64,000 bases of DNA, from the NCBI RefSeq assembly GCF_001658005.1, contig NZ_CP015987.1, forward strand, positions 860,001 to 924,000. Reading direction: 5' to 3'. Made by a program: the position numbers and the translations under genes. Position 1 is the stretch's first letter. Every line of letters begins with the position of its first letter. This document shows positions 43,506 through 53,039 of the stretch, piece by piece. Under the pieces are notes generated by a model, which did no database searches, was not told where the DNA came from, and saw nothing but the letters and a program-made list of their open reading frames with translations. The stretch is from Sphingobium sp. EP60837. Lineage in GTDB: Bacteria > Pseudomonadota > Alphaproteobacteria > Sphingomonadales > Sphingomonadaceae.

Positions 43506-44872
43506 TCGGATCGATATCGTCCCGCGCGCGGACTTTCTTCCGGTCGCTAGCCGGCCAGATTTTCCTGCTGCTCACGATCGGCATGTCGCTCGCGGCAATG
43601 CTCGCCCTGCTGGTCGCCGAACAGAGCCGCAGCCACGACTTTCAACGCTGGCGAATCCAGCGCGTCGTCGCCAGCGCCGAAGACATCGGGCACCGCCTGC
43701 AGCGAGATCCGCAGCGCGTGGAGGCCATGCTGGCGGCGCAGCAGATCATGGGCGCAGCCGCAGCGCCCGAAGGCATCGCCGTCGCTGAACCTGACGCGGC
43801 GCTGGCCAGTGCGCTCAGGGCGCGGTTCGGCCCGGCTTCAAACCCGGAAGCGAGCCAGGTTCCTACCGGTCTTTGCTTTCCCGCTCTGCATTATAATCCG
43901 TCGGAGCGTGCCGCTGGCGTCATCGATGCGCCGCGGCCCGATTGTTGGATCGTACGCTTCACCGACAGTACCGGAGCCCGCCGATCGATGGCGCTCAATC
44001 TGCCGCGTTTGGCGAGGCCCCCCAGCATGGTGGCAAACCCGCTCTACATGCTGCTGATCGTGATCGCCTCTGCTGGTCTGGCGATCATCGTGGCCCGCAT
44101 TGTGGCGGAGCCGCTGCGCCGTCTGGAGCATGCGGCCGAAGCCTTCTCCGTTTCCCTTGACCCGGAGGAGATACCCGAAAGTGGTCCAGAGGAGGTGAGG
44201 GCGGCGCTATCGACCTTCAATCTGATGCAACGCCGCGCGCGCGCGGGATTCGCGGAGCGGACGCAGTTGCTCGCCGCTATCAGCCACGATCTGCAAACGC
44301 CGCTCACCAGGCTGCGTCTTCGTCTCGAGCTTGTCGAGAATGAAGAATTGCGGACGCGCCTGTTACACGACCATCAAGCGATGCAGACGTTGGTGCGGGA
44401 AGGGCTGGACCTCGCCGCAAGTACGGAAGCGCAAGAAGAATGGTCGGTCATCGACATCGACTCCCTGCTGGAAAGCATGGTCGAGGACGCGCAGGATTTG
44501 GGTGGGCCCTTGCGCTTCACCGGGGGCTGTGGAGGCACCGTACGCGTCAAGCCCAACGCGCTTAGCCGCTGCATCAGCAACCTTGTCAGCAACGCGATCA
44601 AATATGGTGGCAGCGCGGAAATCGGATGCTCGCGCCAGGGCGGGCGTGTCTTGATCTACGTTCGCGACCGGGGTCCCGGCATCCCACCCGATCAACTCGA
44701 TCAAATGTTCGAGCCCTTCACGCGCGGCGCTGCGGGTCAGCCGGGCGGACGGCCGGGGACCGGTATCGGCCTGACCATCGCGCGCTCATTGGCGCTAACA
44801 TTTCAAGGATCGGTCCGCCTCGCCAACGCAGAGGATGGCGGGCTGATCGCGATTATAGAAATGAAGGGCTGA
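43502..44872 (+). CDS. Two-component sensor histidine kinase
   Basis: A 456-residue membrane kinase. One helix near residues 16-40 and another near 180-200 enclose a periplasmic sensor of about 140 residues containing two cysteines (TGLCFPAL and DCWIVRF). A HAMP segment follows, then the H-box AAISHDLQTPLTRLRLRLEL with His262, the N-box LSNAIKYGG-like SNLVSNAIKYGG, and G-boxes DRGPGIP and GTGIGLTIA. It pairs with the overlapping response regulator. The 3' end overlaps the convergent modC gene by 20 bases. The signal is unknown. Confidence 0.93.
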   Translation: MIGSISSRARTFFRSLAGQIFLLLTIGMSLAAMLALLVAEQSRSHDFQRWRIQRVVASAEDIGHRLQRDPQRVEAMLAAQQIMGAAAAPEGIAVAEPDAALASALRARFGPASNPEASQVPTGLCFPALHYNPSERAAGVIDAPRPDCWIVRFTDSTGARRSMALNLPRLARPPSMVANPLYMLLIVIASAGLAIIVARIVAEPLRRLEHAAEAFSVSLDPEEIPESGPEEVRAALSTFNLMQRRARAGFAERTQLLAAISHDLQTPLTRLRLRLELVENEELRTRLLHDHQAMQTLVREGLDLAASTEAQEEWSVIDIDSLLESMVEDAQDLGGPLRFTGGCGGTVRVKPNALSRCISNLVSNAIKYGGSAEIGCSRQGGRVLIYVRDRGPGIPPDQLDQMFEPFTRGAAGQPGGRPGTGIGLTIARSLALTFQGSVRLANAEDGGLIAIIEMKG

Positions 44873-45488
44873 TCTCGACCCTGTGCGTCGCCAAGCGGTC
44901 CGCCTCCGCCGGATTATGCGTCACATAGACGATAGGAAGGCCAAGCTCGTCGCGGATGCGCAGAATGACATCGATGATCTCGTTACGTCGGGCAGGATCG
45001 ATCGAAGCGAGCGGCTCGTCCATCAGCAGCGCGCGGGCGCCAGACAGCAGCGCCCGGCCGATCGCCACCCGCTGGGCTTCTCCGCCGGACAGGCTATGGG
45101 GCCAGCGGATGAGCAGATGCTCGATGCCAAGGAACACGACTACTTCTTCCAGGGACATCCAACGATCCTCCGGCAGAGCCAGTCGATAACCGTAAAGCAG
45201 GTTTGCCCGAACCCGAAGATGGGGAAACAAGCGGCCGTCTTGAAACACGTAGCCCAGTCGGCGGCGATAGGCAGGCCGGTCGATGGCCTTGGCGGCATCG
45301 AACAGCATGTCCCCGGCGATGGTCACATGGCCCTCGTCCGGCCGCAGCAGCCCCGCCATCATGTTCAGAACCGACGTCTTGCCTGCGCCGGATGGCCCGG
45401 ACAGCAGCGTCAGCCCAGCCGGGGCGACGAACCGGGCCTCTATAAGATGCCCCCCCAGCCTTTTCCGAACATCGACATCAAAGGACAT
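44853..45488 (-). CDS. modC: Molybdate ABC transporter ATP-binding protein, short form
   Basis: A 211-residue ATPase. Walker A GPSGAGKTS, the signature LSGGEAQRVAIGRALL, Walker B ALLMDEPLASID and the switch histidine in VTHNPAEADRL are all present. Typical ModC proteins are about 350 residues and carry a C-terminal molybdate-binding TOBE/Mop domain; here the protein ends just after the ATPase fold, with the gene 3' end overlapping the kinase gene by 20 bases. The loss would remove regulatory molybdate sensing. It overlaps modB by 11 bases. The modA-modB context secures the substrate class (molybdate or tungstate). Confidence 0.9.
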   Translation of the reverse strand: MSFDVDVRKRLGGHLIEARFVAPAGLTLLSGPSGAGKTSVLNMMAGLLRPDEGHVTIAGDMLFDAAKAIDRPAYRRRLGYVFQDGRLFPHLRVRANLLYGYRLALPEDRWMSLEEVVVFLGIEHLLIRWPHSLSGGEAQRVAIGRALLSGARALLMDEPLASIDPARRNEIIDVILRIRDELGLPIVYVTHNPAEADRLATHRVEISPSFL

Positions 45489-46176
45489 GGCCGTTCCGTT
45501 CCAATCGCAGGCGACGGCTGAGGGCTTCTGAAAGCAAGAGTGCGCCTAGCGACAGAGCGATGGAGATCAGTGCTAGACGCCAGACGGCCGCATCGGTGCC
45601 GGGCACCTGCAACGCACTATATATCGCGATGGACAATGTGCGGGTTTCGCCAGGTATGTTGGACACGAAGGTGATGGTTGCTCCGAACTCCCCGATCGAG
45701 CGGGCAAAGCCCAAGATGAAGGCGGTGGCGATGCCGGGCAGCGACAAAGGCAACAGGATGGTCCAGAAACTATAGGCGGGACTGGCCCCCAAAGTGCGCG
45801 CGGCATCTTCTATGCGGTGATCGACGGCTTCAATCGACAAACGTATCGCCCGTACCATCAGTGGCAGCGCCATGATCCCGGCCGCGATAGCTGCGCCGGT
45901 CCAGCGGAACATGACCGTGAGGCCGAGCCAATGTTCCAGCACGCTGCCGATCGGACCGGCTGGACCAAAGGCCATCAGCAACAGCCATCCTATCACCACG
46001 GGCGGCAGTACCAGCGGCAGATGCACGGCCGCATCGAGCAGCAGCTTGCCCGGAAAGCGGCCCCGTGCCAGCGCCCAGGCTAAAGCGAAGGCGAAAGGCA
46101 GCATCATGAGAACAGCGGCCAGGCTGACCTTCAGCGACAGGCGCACAATCTCCCACTCTTCAGCGCTGAGCAGCAT
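45478..46176 (-). CDS. modB: Molybdate ABC transporter permease
   Basis: A 232-residue inner-membrane permease with five or six helices. It has the start EWEIVRLSLKVSLAAVLMML, the PLVLPPVVIGWLLLMAFG segment typical of ModB and the cytoplasmic coupling loop EDAARTLGASPAYSFWTILLPLSLPGI, which contacts the ATPase, then GFARSIGEFGATITFVSNI. It lies 5 bases after modA and overlaps modC by 11 bases. Confidence 0.94.
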   Translation of the reverse strand: MLLSAEEWEIVRLSLKVSLAAVLMMLPFAFALAWALARGRFPGKLLLDAAVHLPLVLPPVVIGWLLLMAFGPAGPIGSVLEHWLGLTVMFRWTGAAIAAGIMALPLMVRAIRLSIEAVDHRIEDAARTLGASPAYSFWTILLPLSLPGIATAFILGFARSIGEFGATITFVSNIPGETRTLSIAIYSALQVPGTDAAVWRLALISIALSLGALLLSEALSRRLRLERNGHVL

Positions 46177-46181
46177 CGCGC

Positions 46182-46946
46182 TTACCGTGTCCCAAAGCCA
46201 TAGCGGCGGAAGATCGCTTTACCTTGAGGAGATAGCAGAAAGTGGCGGAAACCAGCGGCGTCTCGGTGAGTCGAGCGGGTCAGTAGCGCCAGCGGGTAGG
46301 TGATCGGCGGATGGCTGGCGGCGGGAAAGATACCCGCGATCCGCACCGATTTAGTCGCGCGGGCGTCGGTCTCATAGACGATGCCGAAGGGAACCTGGCG
46401 CCTTTCCACCATGGCCAGGGCGGAGCGCACATTTTCCGCTGCTGCAATCCGGTTGGATAGCGCGGGCCAGACGCCCAGCGTAGTTAGCGCCGCCTTCCCA
46501 TATTTGCCTGCTGGAACGCTCTCAGGATCGGCCATGGCCAGTCGTCCGGCGCCTACTGCGCGGGCGAGCGGAAAACCGCGCCGGATCGAAATCCTGCTCC
46601 GCTGATCCGCTGGCGCAACCAGGACGAGCCGATTGGTGAGGAAAGAGACGCGCGTGCCCCGCATTACCAGCCTCTTAGCCGCCAGGGCATCCATCCACGG
46701 CTCATCTGCCGACAGGAACATGTCGGCAGGCGCGCCTGCTTCGATCTGGCGGGCGAGCGCGGAAGAAGCCGCGAACGATAGAACCGGGCGATCATGGCCC
46801 CGCGCGGCCCAGGCATCGGCAGCGGCCGTCAACGACTCCTGAAGGCTCGCGGCGGCAAGAACCAAAGGCCCGCGGTCACGCGCTATGGCGGGCTGACACG
46901 GGGCGGCCACCAGAAGGAGGATCAGCAGGTAAAGGAAGCGGCGCAT
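46182..46946 (-). CDS. modA: Molybdate ABC transporter substrate-binding protein
   Basis: A 254-residue periplasmic binding protein with a signal peptide (residues 1-22, ending AIARDRG). The LVLAAASLQESLTAAADAW start, FAASSALARQIEAGAPADMF with the oxyanion-binding serines, ADPESVPAGKYGKAAL and VPFGIVYETDARA match ModA. It binds molybdate or tungstate and delivers it to ModBC. It is the first gene of modABC, 87 bases downstream of rlpA on the same strand. No ModE regulator or Moco riboswitch was seen. Confidence 0.94.
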   Translation of the reverse strand: MRRFLYLLILLLVAAPCQPAIARDRGPLVLAAASLQESLTAAADAWAARGHDRPVLSFAASSALARQIEAGAPADMFLSADEPWMDALAAKRLVMRGTRVSFLTNRLVLVAPADQRSRISIRRGFPLARAVGAGRLAMADPESVPAGKYGKAALTTLGVWPALSNRIAAAENVRSALAMVERRQVPFGIVYETDARATKSVRIAGIFPAASHPPITYPLALLTRSTHRDAAGFRHFLLSPQGKAIFRRYGFGTR

Positions 46947-47033
46947 AGATTGTCCAGCTGACAGGATATATTTGCTGCTATACAGCGCTTCAGCACCAAG
47001 GCGACGGGTAAATTCCCTGCCATGCCTTGAATA

Positions 47034-47582
47034 TCACTCGCGCGGCAGGGAAAGTCGGCGGCGCTGCGCGGCAAGCGCTTCGCCGGCGAGTGGTGGTCGT
47101 TGCTTGGCGGCCTTGCCCTTGCGGAGACGTTTGCGGTCCTTCTCGTCCGGATCAGCCAGACGCACCTGCACGGCGGCATGCCCTTGCCGATCGATGCCCA
47201 GCAACTTGGCGGCTCCGCGCGACAAATCGATGATGCGGCCCGGGGCGAACGGGCCACGATCGTTGACGCGAACCAATATCGTGCGGCCGCTCGTCAGTTC
47301 CGACACTTCGACGTAGGAAGGTAGCGGCAGCGTCGGATGAGCGGCGCTGATCCCGTCAGGGCGAAATTTTTCCCCACGCGCAGTCCGATTCCCGGATTCA
47401 TGTCCGTACCAACTCGCATAGCCGACTTCATCGTAACCGGGCTGTTCGGCAGGGACATAAGCGACTCCGCGCGCTGTATAAGGCCGCCCGATCCGCACCG
47501 GAGTGTCGGAAACAGGTTGATAGGAAGCGCAGCCGGCGGCGAGCAGCGAAAGGAGCGGGAGGAAGCGGTGGAGAGCTGGCAT
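47034..47582 (-). CDS. rlpA: Septal ring lytic transglycosylase RlpA-family lipoprotein
   Basis: A 182-residue lipoprotein with a signal peptide and lipobox LLAAGC (Cys18). The double-psi beta-barrel domain shows GYASWYGHESGNRTARGE, AAHPTLPLPSYVEVSEL and VRVNDRGPFAPGRIIDLSRG, which contain the conserved acidic and His residues of RlpA. The C-terminal SPOR domain of larger RlpA proteins is absent; instead there is a short basic tail (DRKRLRKGKAAKQRP). It cleaves denuded glycan strands in the outer-membrane/cell-wall space. ATG 47582 starts the signal peptide; the upstream extension is not needed. Confidence 0.9.
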   Translation of the reverse strand: MPALHRFLPLLSLLAAGCASYQPVSDTPVRIGRPYTARGVAYVPAEQPGYDEVGYASWYGHESGNRTARGEKFRPDGISAAHPTLPLPSYVEVSELTSGRTILVRVNDRGPFAPGRIIDLSRGAAKLLGIDRQGHAAVQVRLADPDEKDRKRLRKGKAAKQRPPLAGEALAAQRRRLSLPRE

Positions 47583-47788
47583 GGCTGTCCCATAACGTGG
47601 CGGCCAAGGCAGGGGCAATCCGCTTCCGCCACAAAGTCTTAACTCGCGATTTCAGGGCGGTAGTAGCAGCGCTGTGTCAACTCTCCGAAAGGCGATGTCG
47701 CTGTTGCTCCTAATGGTCATCCGACAGCATTAAGCGCAATGGCGGGCGTGGCCGCGCGAGCTAAGGTGGTCCTCAGCCGCGGGCGCCC

Positions 47789-47894
47789 GGGGAACCCGCG
47801 CTATTCGCAGGGTTCCCCCCAGATCCCTGCGAGACTGGGCCCGGCTGCCCCGACCATCATAAGTCGAAGGCATACAGCCGGGCCCAACTGTCTC
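47789..47894. other. Two consecutive strong hairpins, candidate structured RNA or repeat
   Basis: In the 345-base gap between rlpA and the small ORF at 47928, GGGGAACCC / GGGTTCCCC (47789-47797 and 47810-47818) forms a 9-base stem. Then GAGACTGGGCCCGGCTG (47831-47847) pairs with the segment 47875-47894, GAGAC and TGGGCCCGGCTG both matching apart from a 3-base bulge, over a 27-base loop. Neither is followed by a T-run. No gene is seen in 47583-47927. Confidence 0.5.
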
Positions 47895-47927
47895 GATATG
47901 AATTCCCGGGATGACGCGCAGGCCCCT

Positions 47928-48101
47928 TCAGGTCTTGGGGCGTAAATCCTTTTGCTGGTCCGCGTCGTCGATCGCCTTTATCAACTCATCGAAAGCGCCA
48001 TCGCGAGGGATCGGGAAAAGTCGTGAGAAATTCTCGCCAAGCCGCCGAACATCGTCCTGCGTCAACAGTCCGATTGCGATAATAGGGTCACGGGTGTCCA
48101 T
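47928..48101 (-). CDS. Small conserved sphingomonad protein
   Basis: A 57-residue acidic protein starting MDTRDPIIAIGLLTQDDVRR and ending DQQKDLRPKT. I recognise similar short proteins with the IAIGLLT...LG..F...FPI pattern in sphingomonads, but no function is known to me. The ribosome site is strong: AGGAGGGG 6-13 bases before the ATG at 48101. It lies between a structured intergenic region and a frameshifted TolA-like gene on the same strand. No membrane or signal segment is present. Confidence 0.7.
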   Translation of the reverse strand: MDTRDPIIAIGLLTQDDVRRLGENFSRLFPIPRDGAFDELIKAIDDADQQKDLRPKT

Positions 48102-48205
48102 TTAGACCCCTCCTGACTGGCGATAACGACGCAAAAGCCATCTGGTGCCAAGCTGTTGCGCTGGAATGGCAATAATCTGCTTTAACCTGTTGGATGTCTG
48201 CCGCA

Positions 48206-48746
48206 TCAGGAGGTCCGCCACCTGGAACGTGCAGCGTCATATTTCTGACGCTCGCGTTCGGCGCGTTCTTCCAGTTGCTGGAAAGCTCGCGCCTGTTTTT
48301 CGCGCAGTTCCCGGATCTCCGCTTTAAGGCGCGCCAGTCGTTCTTCTAGCGCCGCCATAGCCGACTTCGCCGCATTCTGTTCCTGAACAAGGGCCTCTTC
48401 CACTTCGTCCAGCGCCTTGCGGCTCGGCTTGGACGGGGCGCTGGCTGTCTAACGCGTGTCTTGGCCTCCGTCTTTGTCGATGTTGTCTTCTTCCCCGGCG
48501 CTTGCTGCACTTTGTTGAGGGAGGCGAAATGTTCGGCTGCGCTGGCGCGTGGGCGCTTGATGACTTTGCCCGGCTCGGCGAGCGGATCTTTGATTAGCTG
48601 GGGATCGCTGACCTGCTCGGCAGCACCGCGTGCGAAGAGATTCGCATCGGCTCCCCACGCTTCCAGCGCAGCCTTCTGGCTCGGCGCGGCGACATACGCG
48701 TCGTAAAGCCTTTTAGGCTGTGAAATACTTTTAGAGCGCGAGCCAT
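48206..48746 (-). pseudogene. TolA-like coiled-coil protein gene with two frameshifts
   Basis: Three reading frames on the minus strand together give one sphingomonad-type protein. Frame one starts at ATG 48746 (MARALKVFHSLKGF). Frame two continues with YDAYVAAPSQKAALEAWGAD and LFARGAAEQVSDP to about residue 95. Frame three carries the coiled-coil C-terminus (KALDEVEEALVQEQNAAKSA, LEERLARLKAEIRELREKQ, ending SRWRTS). Each junction needs one extra base: at a T-run near 48712 (TTT for TTTT) and a C-run near 48433 (CCCC for CCCCC). Both are homopolymers, so either the gene is decayed by slippage or the assembly has indel errors. Homologues are annotated as cell-envelope/TolA-like proteins. Without the two bases it would be about 180 residues. 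Confidence 0.75.
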
Positions 48747-48756
48747 GCCGATTGAA

Positions 48757-48794
48757 CGCTTCGGCTCGCTTCGGCTCGCTTCGGCTCGCTTCGG
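48757..48794. repeat. Tandem decamer CGCTTCGGCT, 3.8 copies
   Basis: Three full copies of the 10-base unit CGCTTCGGCT and one 8-base partial copy are perfectly repeated, just upstream of the start of the frameshifted TolA-like gene. It could be a slippage-prone promoter element. No phase-variable coding frame is involved. Confidence 0.85.
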
Positions 48795-48882
48795 GATGCT
48801 TCCCGCGCCCATATTCGCGGCAAGTTGGGAAACTGGGTCGCACCGACGCGTTGGAGAGTGTCAGCAAAAAAAGGAGCAGCCG

Positions 48883-49080
48883 GTGCAAGAAGATAGGAAG
48901 AGCGGCCAATCGGCCGACCAACCAGCGGAGGGCCGGAACGACATTCCCGCACCTGAACGCGGTTCGCCGCACAGCGAGCCGGATCAGGAGAGCGGCGAAG
49001 CGGAGGAGAAGATCGAAAAAGGCGAGGTCAAGGACTCCAATCCCCTTGCGCCGCCGGTGAACACGCAGGCGGGCAGTTGA
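48883..49080 (+). CDS. Small hydrophilic protein
   Basis: A 65-residue, highly charged and Pro/Ser/Glu-rich protein (VQEDRKSGQSADQPAEGR ... EAEEKIEKGEVKDSNPLAPP), probably disordered. GTG 48883 is chosen because AAGGAG lies 6 bases upstream; the open frame extends to 48745 but that part covers the decamer repeat. I do not recognise a named family; similar short disordered proteins are common in sphingomonads. It ends 31 bases before the convergent ligI gene. Confidence 0.55.
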   Translation: MQEDRKSGQSADQPAEGRNDIPAPERGSPHSEPDQESGEAEEKIEKGEVKDSNPLAPPVNTQAGS

Positions 49081-49111
49081 TTGCGAGACTGAGCATGCTC
49101 CGCCCTGGCGT

Positions 49112-51055
<1,944 letters not shown>

Positions 51056-51063
<8 letters not shown>

Positions 51064-51730
51064 ATTTCAGGCCCATTTTTTCAAGGCGCGGGCGCATATT
51101 GTAGATGTCGAGGCCAAGTTCCCCGGCAGCGAGGCGGGCGCGCTTGGCTTCTTCGGCGGCTTCGCGGGCTTGGGCTTTTTCGAGGATGGCGGCGGCGTTG
51201 GCGCGGGGGACGATGCAGACGCCGTCATCGTCGGCGATGATGACGTCGCCGGGATTGACGAGGGCGTTGGCGCAGACGACGGGCACGTTGACGCTACCAA
51301 GCGTCGCCTTGATCGTGCCCTGGGCGTGGATAGCTTTCGACCAGACAGGGAAGTTCATGGCGGTGAGATCGCGAATGTCGCGGACGCCAGCATCGACGAC
51401 GAGGCCGCGGCAGCCGCGGGCTTGGGCGGAAGTGGCGAGGAGGTCGCCGAAATAGCCGTCGGTGCAGGGGCTGGTCGGGGCGAGGAGGAGGATGTCGCCT
51501 TCGCGAAGCTGTTCGATCGCGACATGGACCATCCAGTTGTCGCCGGGAGGGGCGGAGATCGTGACGGCGCTGCCTGCAATGCGGGCGCCGGGGTAGATGG
51601 GACGCATATAGGGGGCGAGAAGTCCGCTTCGGCCCTGGGCTTCGTGGACGGTAGCGACACCGCAATGGGCAAGGCCGTCGATGACGGAAAGGTCCGCTCT
51701 GTCGATGTTTTGGACGACTATGCCGGACAT
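51056..51730 (-). CDS. ligK: 4-carboxy-4-hydroxy-2-oxoadipate aldolase
   Basis: A 224-residue class II aldolase of the RraA/HMG-aldolase fold that splits 4-carboxy-4-hydroxy-2-oxoadipate to pyruvate and oxaloacetate. Key segments are [39 protein letters not shown], the active-site [27 protein letters not shown] with the metal and pyruvate ligands, and [13 protein letters not shown]. It is the first gene of the ligKUI operon, divergent from ligR, and overlaps ligU by 8 bases. Some enzymes of this group also decarboxylate oxaloacetate. Confidence 0.95.
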
Positions 51731-51787
51731 GATTTTCTTCCCTCTCCTGCGAAACCAGGAAGGAAGTGGCGAAAAGAATGGAGTTGC

Positions 51788-51797
51788 TCAAATTTGA
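51788..51797. promoter_or_regulatory. Palindrome TCAAATTTGA between ligK and ligR, candidate LigR site
   Basis: The 106-base divergent region holds a perfect 10-base dyad TCAAATTTGA, AT-rich against a GC-rich background, flanked by TTGC and ACTG. LysR-type sites usually have a T-N11-A core; this dyad is a reasonable core candidate, 39 bases upstream of the ligR ATG and 58 bases upstream of ligK. Confidence 0.45.
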
Positions 51798-51835
51798 ACT
51801 GTGCCCTTCCTATTAGATTTTGCTAAGTCTTGTCC

Positions 51836-52987
51836 ATGAATCCTGACCAGTTCAATATCCGGCACCTGGCTGCCATGGCCGCTGTGGTGGAGCAAGGGAG
51901 CGTCAGCCTGGCGGCGCGCGCGGTGAATTTGACGCAGCCGGCTGTGACGCAAGGCATTGCGAAACTGGAGGCGCAACTTGGCCTGACCTTGTTCGAGCGG
52001 CAGCCGGGCGGCATGGCCCCGACCGAAGCAGCGATCCGTTTCGCGCCGCGGGTCGAGGCGGCGCTGCGGCTGATCGGGAGCAGTCGGGTGACGGCGGCGC
52101 AGATACGGGCGTTCGTCGCGCTGGCGCAGGCAGGAAGCTATGCGGCAGCGGCGGCCGAGGCGAGGGTGACGGAGCCGTCGCTACACCGGGCGGTTGGCGA
52201 TCTGGGGCTGGCGATGGGATACAGGCTGGCGGACCGGAGGGGACGCGGGCTGGTGCTGACGCGGCAGGGCGCAGTGCTGGCGCGGCGGCTACGGCTGGCG
52301 CTGGCGGAGCTGCGGTCGGGGTTGGATGAACTGGCGGAACTGAAAGGCCAGGAGAGCGGACGGATTGTCGTGGGCGCGATGCCGTTGTCGCGCGCGCGGC
52401 TGCTGCCCCGGGCGATCAGCGCCTTTCGCAAGGATTTTCCACAGGTGCATATCAGCGTGCATGAAGGGTCGCACGCGGAACTCGTCGGGCCGCTGCGCGA
52501 TGGCGAGGTGGACATGATGATCGGCGCACTGCGCGACCCGTCGATCGGACAGGATCTGGATCAAAGGCCGTTGTTCGAGGACAGGCCGACCATATTGGCG
52601 CGGGCGGGGCACCCGCTGGCGAAGGGGTGGGACGCGGACGCACTGCGCCGATATCCATGGATTTTGCCGCCCGAGGGTGCGCCGCTGCGGCGACTGTGGC
52701 GGCATATGTTCGAGGCGCTCGGCGGCGATTTGCCTGCAGTGCCGATCGAATGCGGGTCGGTGATGACAATCCGGGAACTGCTGGTGAGCGGGGACTATTT
52801 GACGATGCTGTCGATCGATCAGTTGGCGCTGGAGCTGAATGCCGGGCTGGTGACGGATATTGGTCCGGCGCCGGGAGCTATCAGCCGGACGATCGGCCTC
52901 ACCACGCGCGCCGATTGGCGGCCGACCCGGTTGCAGCAGCGTTTCATGGCAGCGGTGGAGACCGAGGTCGCGGATATCAATTCGTAA
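51836..52987 (+). CDS. ligR: LysR-type regulator of the lig genes, with tandem HTH
   Basis: A 383-residue protein, about 80 longer than usual LysR regulators. Residues about 8-55 form one LysR HTH (LAAMAAVVEQGSVSLAARAV, NLTQPAVTQGIAKLEAQLG). Residues about 87-135 form a second, diverged HTH (IRAFVALAQAGSYAAAAAEA, RVTEPSLHRAVGDLGLAMG). The effector domain starts near 165 (SGRIVVGAMPLSRARLLPRA). SYK-6 LigR activates ligKUI and ligJABC with protocatechuate or gallate as inducers; the divergent position here supports this role. ATG 51836 follows a TTG two codons earlier that also could start. The tandem HTH is the unusual part. Confidence 0.87.
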   Translation: MNPDQFNIRHLAAMAAVVEQGSVSLAARAVNLTQPAVTQGIAKLEAQLGLTLFERQPGGMAPTEAAIRFAPRVEAALRLIGSSRVTAAQIRAFVALAQAGSYAAAAAEARVTEPSLHRAVGDLGLAMGYRLADRRGRGLVLTRQGAVLARRLRLALAELRSGLDELAELKGQESGRIVVGAMPLSRARLLPRAISAFRKDFPQVHISVHEGSHAELVGPLRDGEVDMMIGALRDPSIGQDLDQRPLFEDRPTILARAGHPLAKGWDADALRRYPWILPPEGAPLRRLWRHMFEALGGDLPAVPIECGSVMTIRELLVSGDYLTMLSIDQLALELNAGLVTDIGPAPGAISRTIGLTTRADWRPTRLQQRFMAAVETEVADINS

Positions 52988-53039
52988 TTTCTTATAGCGG
53001 AGCCATGGATTCGATTGGCCGGGGCCGCAGCCTTCGGTC

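Noticed and set aside
48757..48794. CRISPR-like or intergenic repeat array
   Set aside because: Ten-base units with no spacers; a simple tandem repeat.
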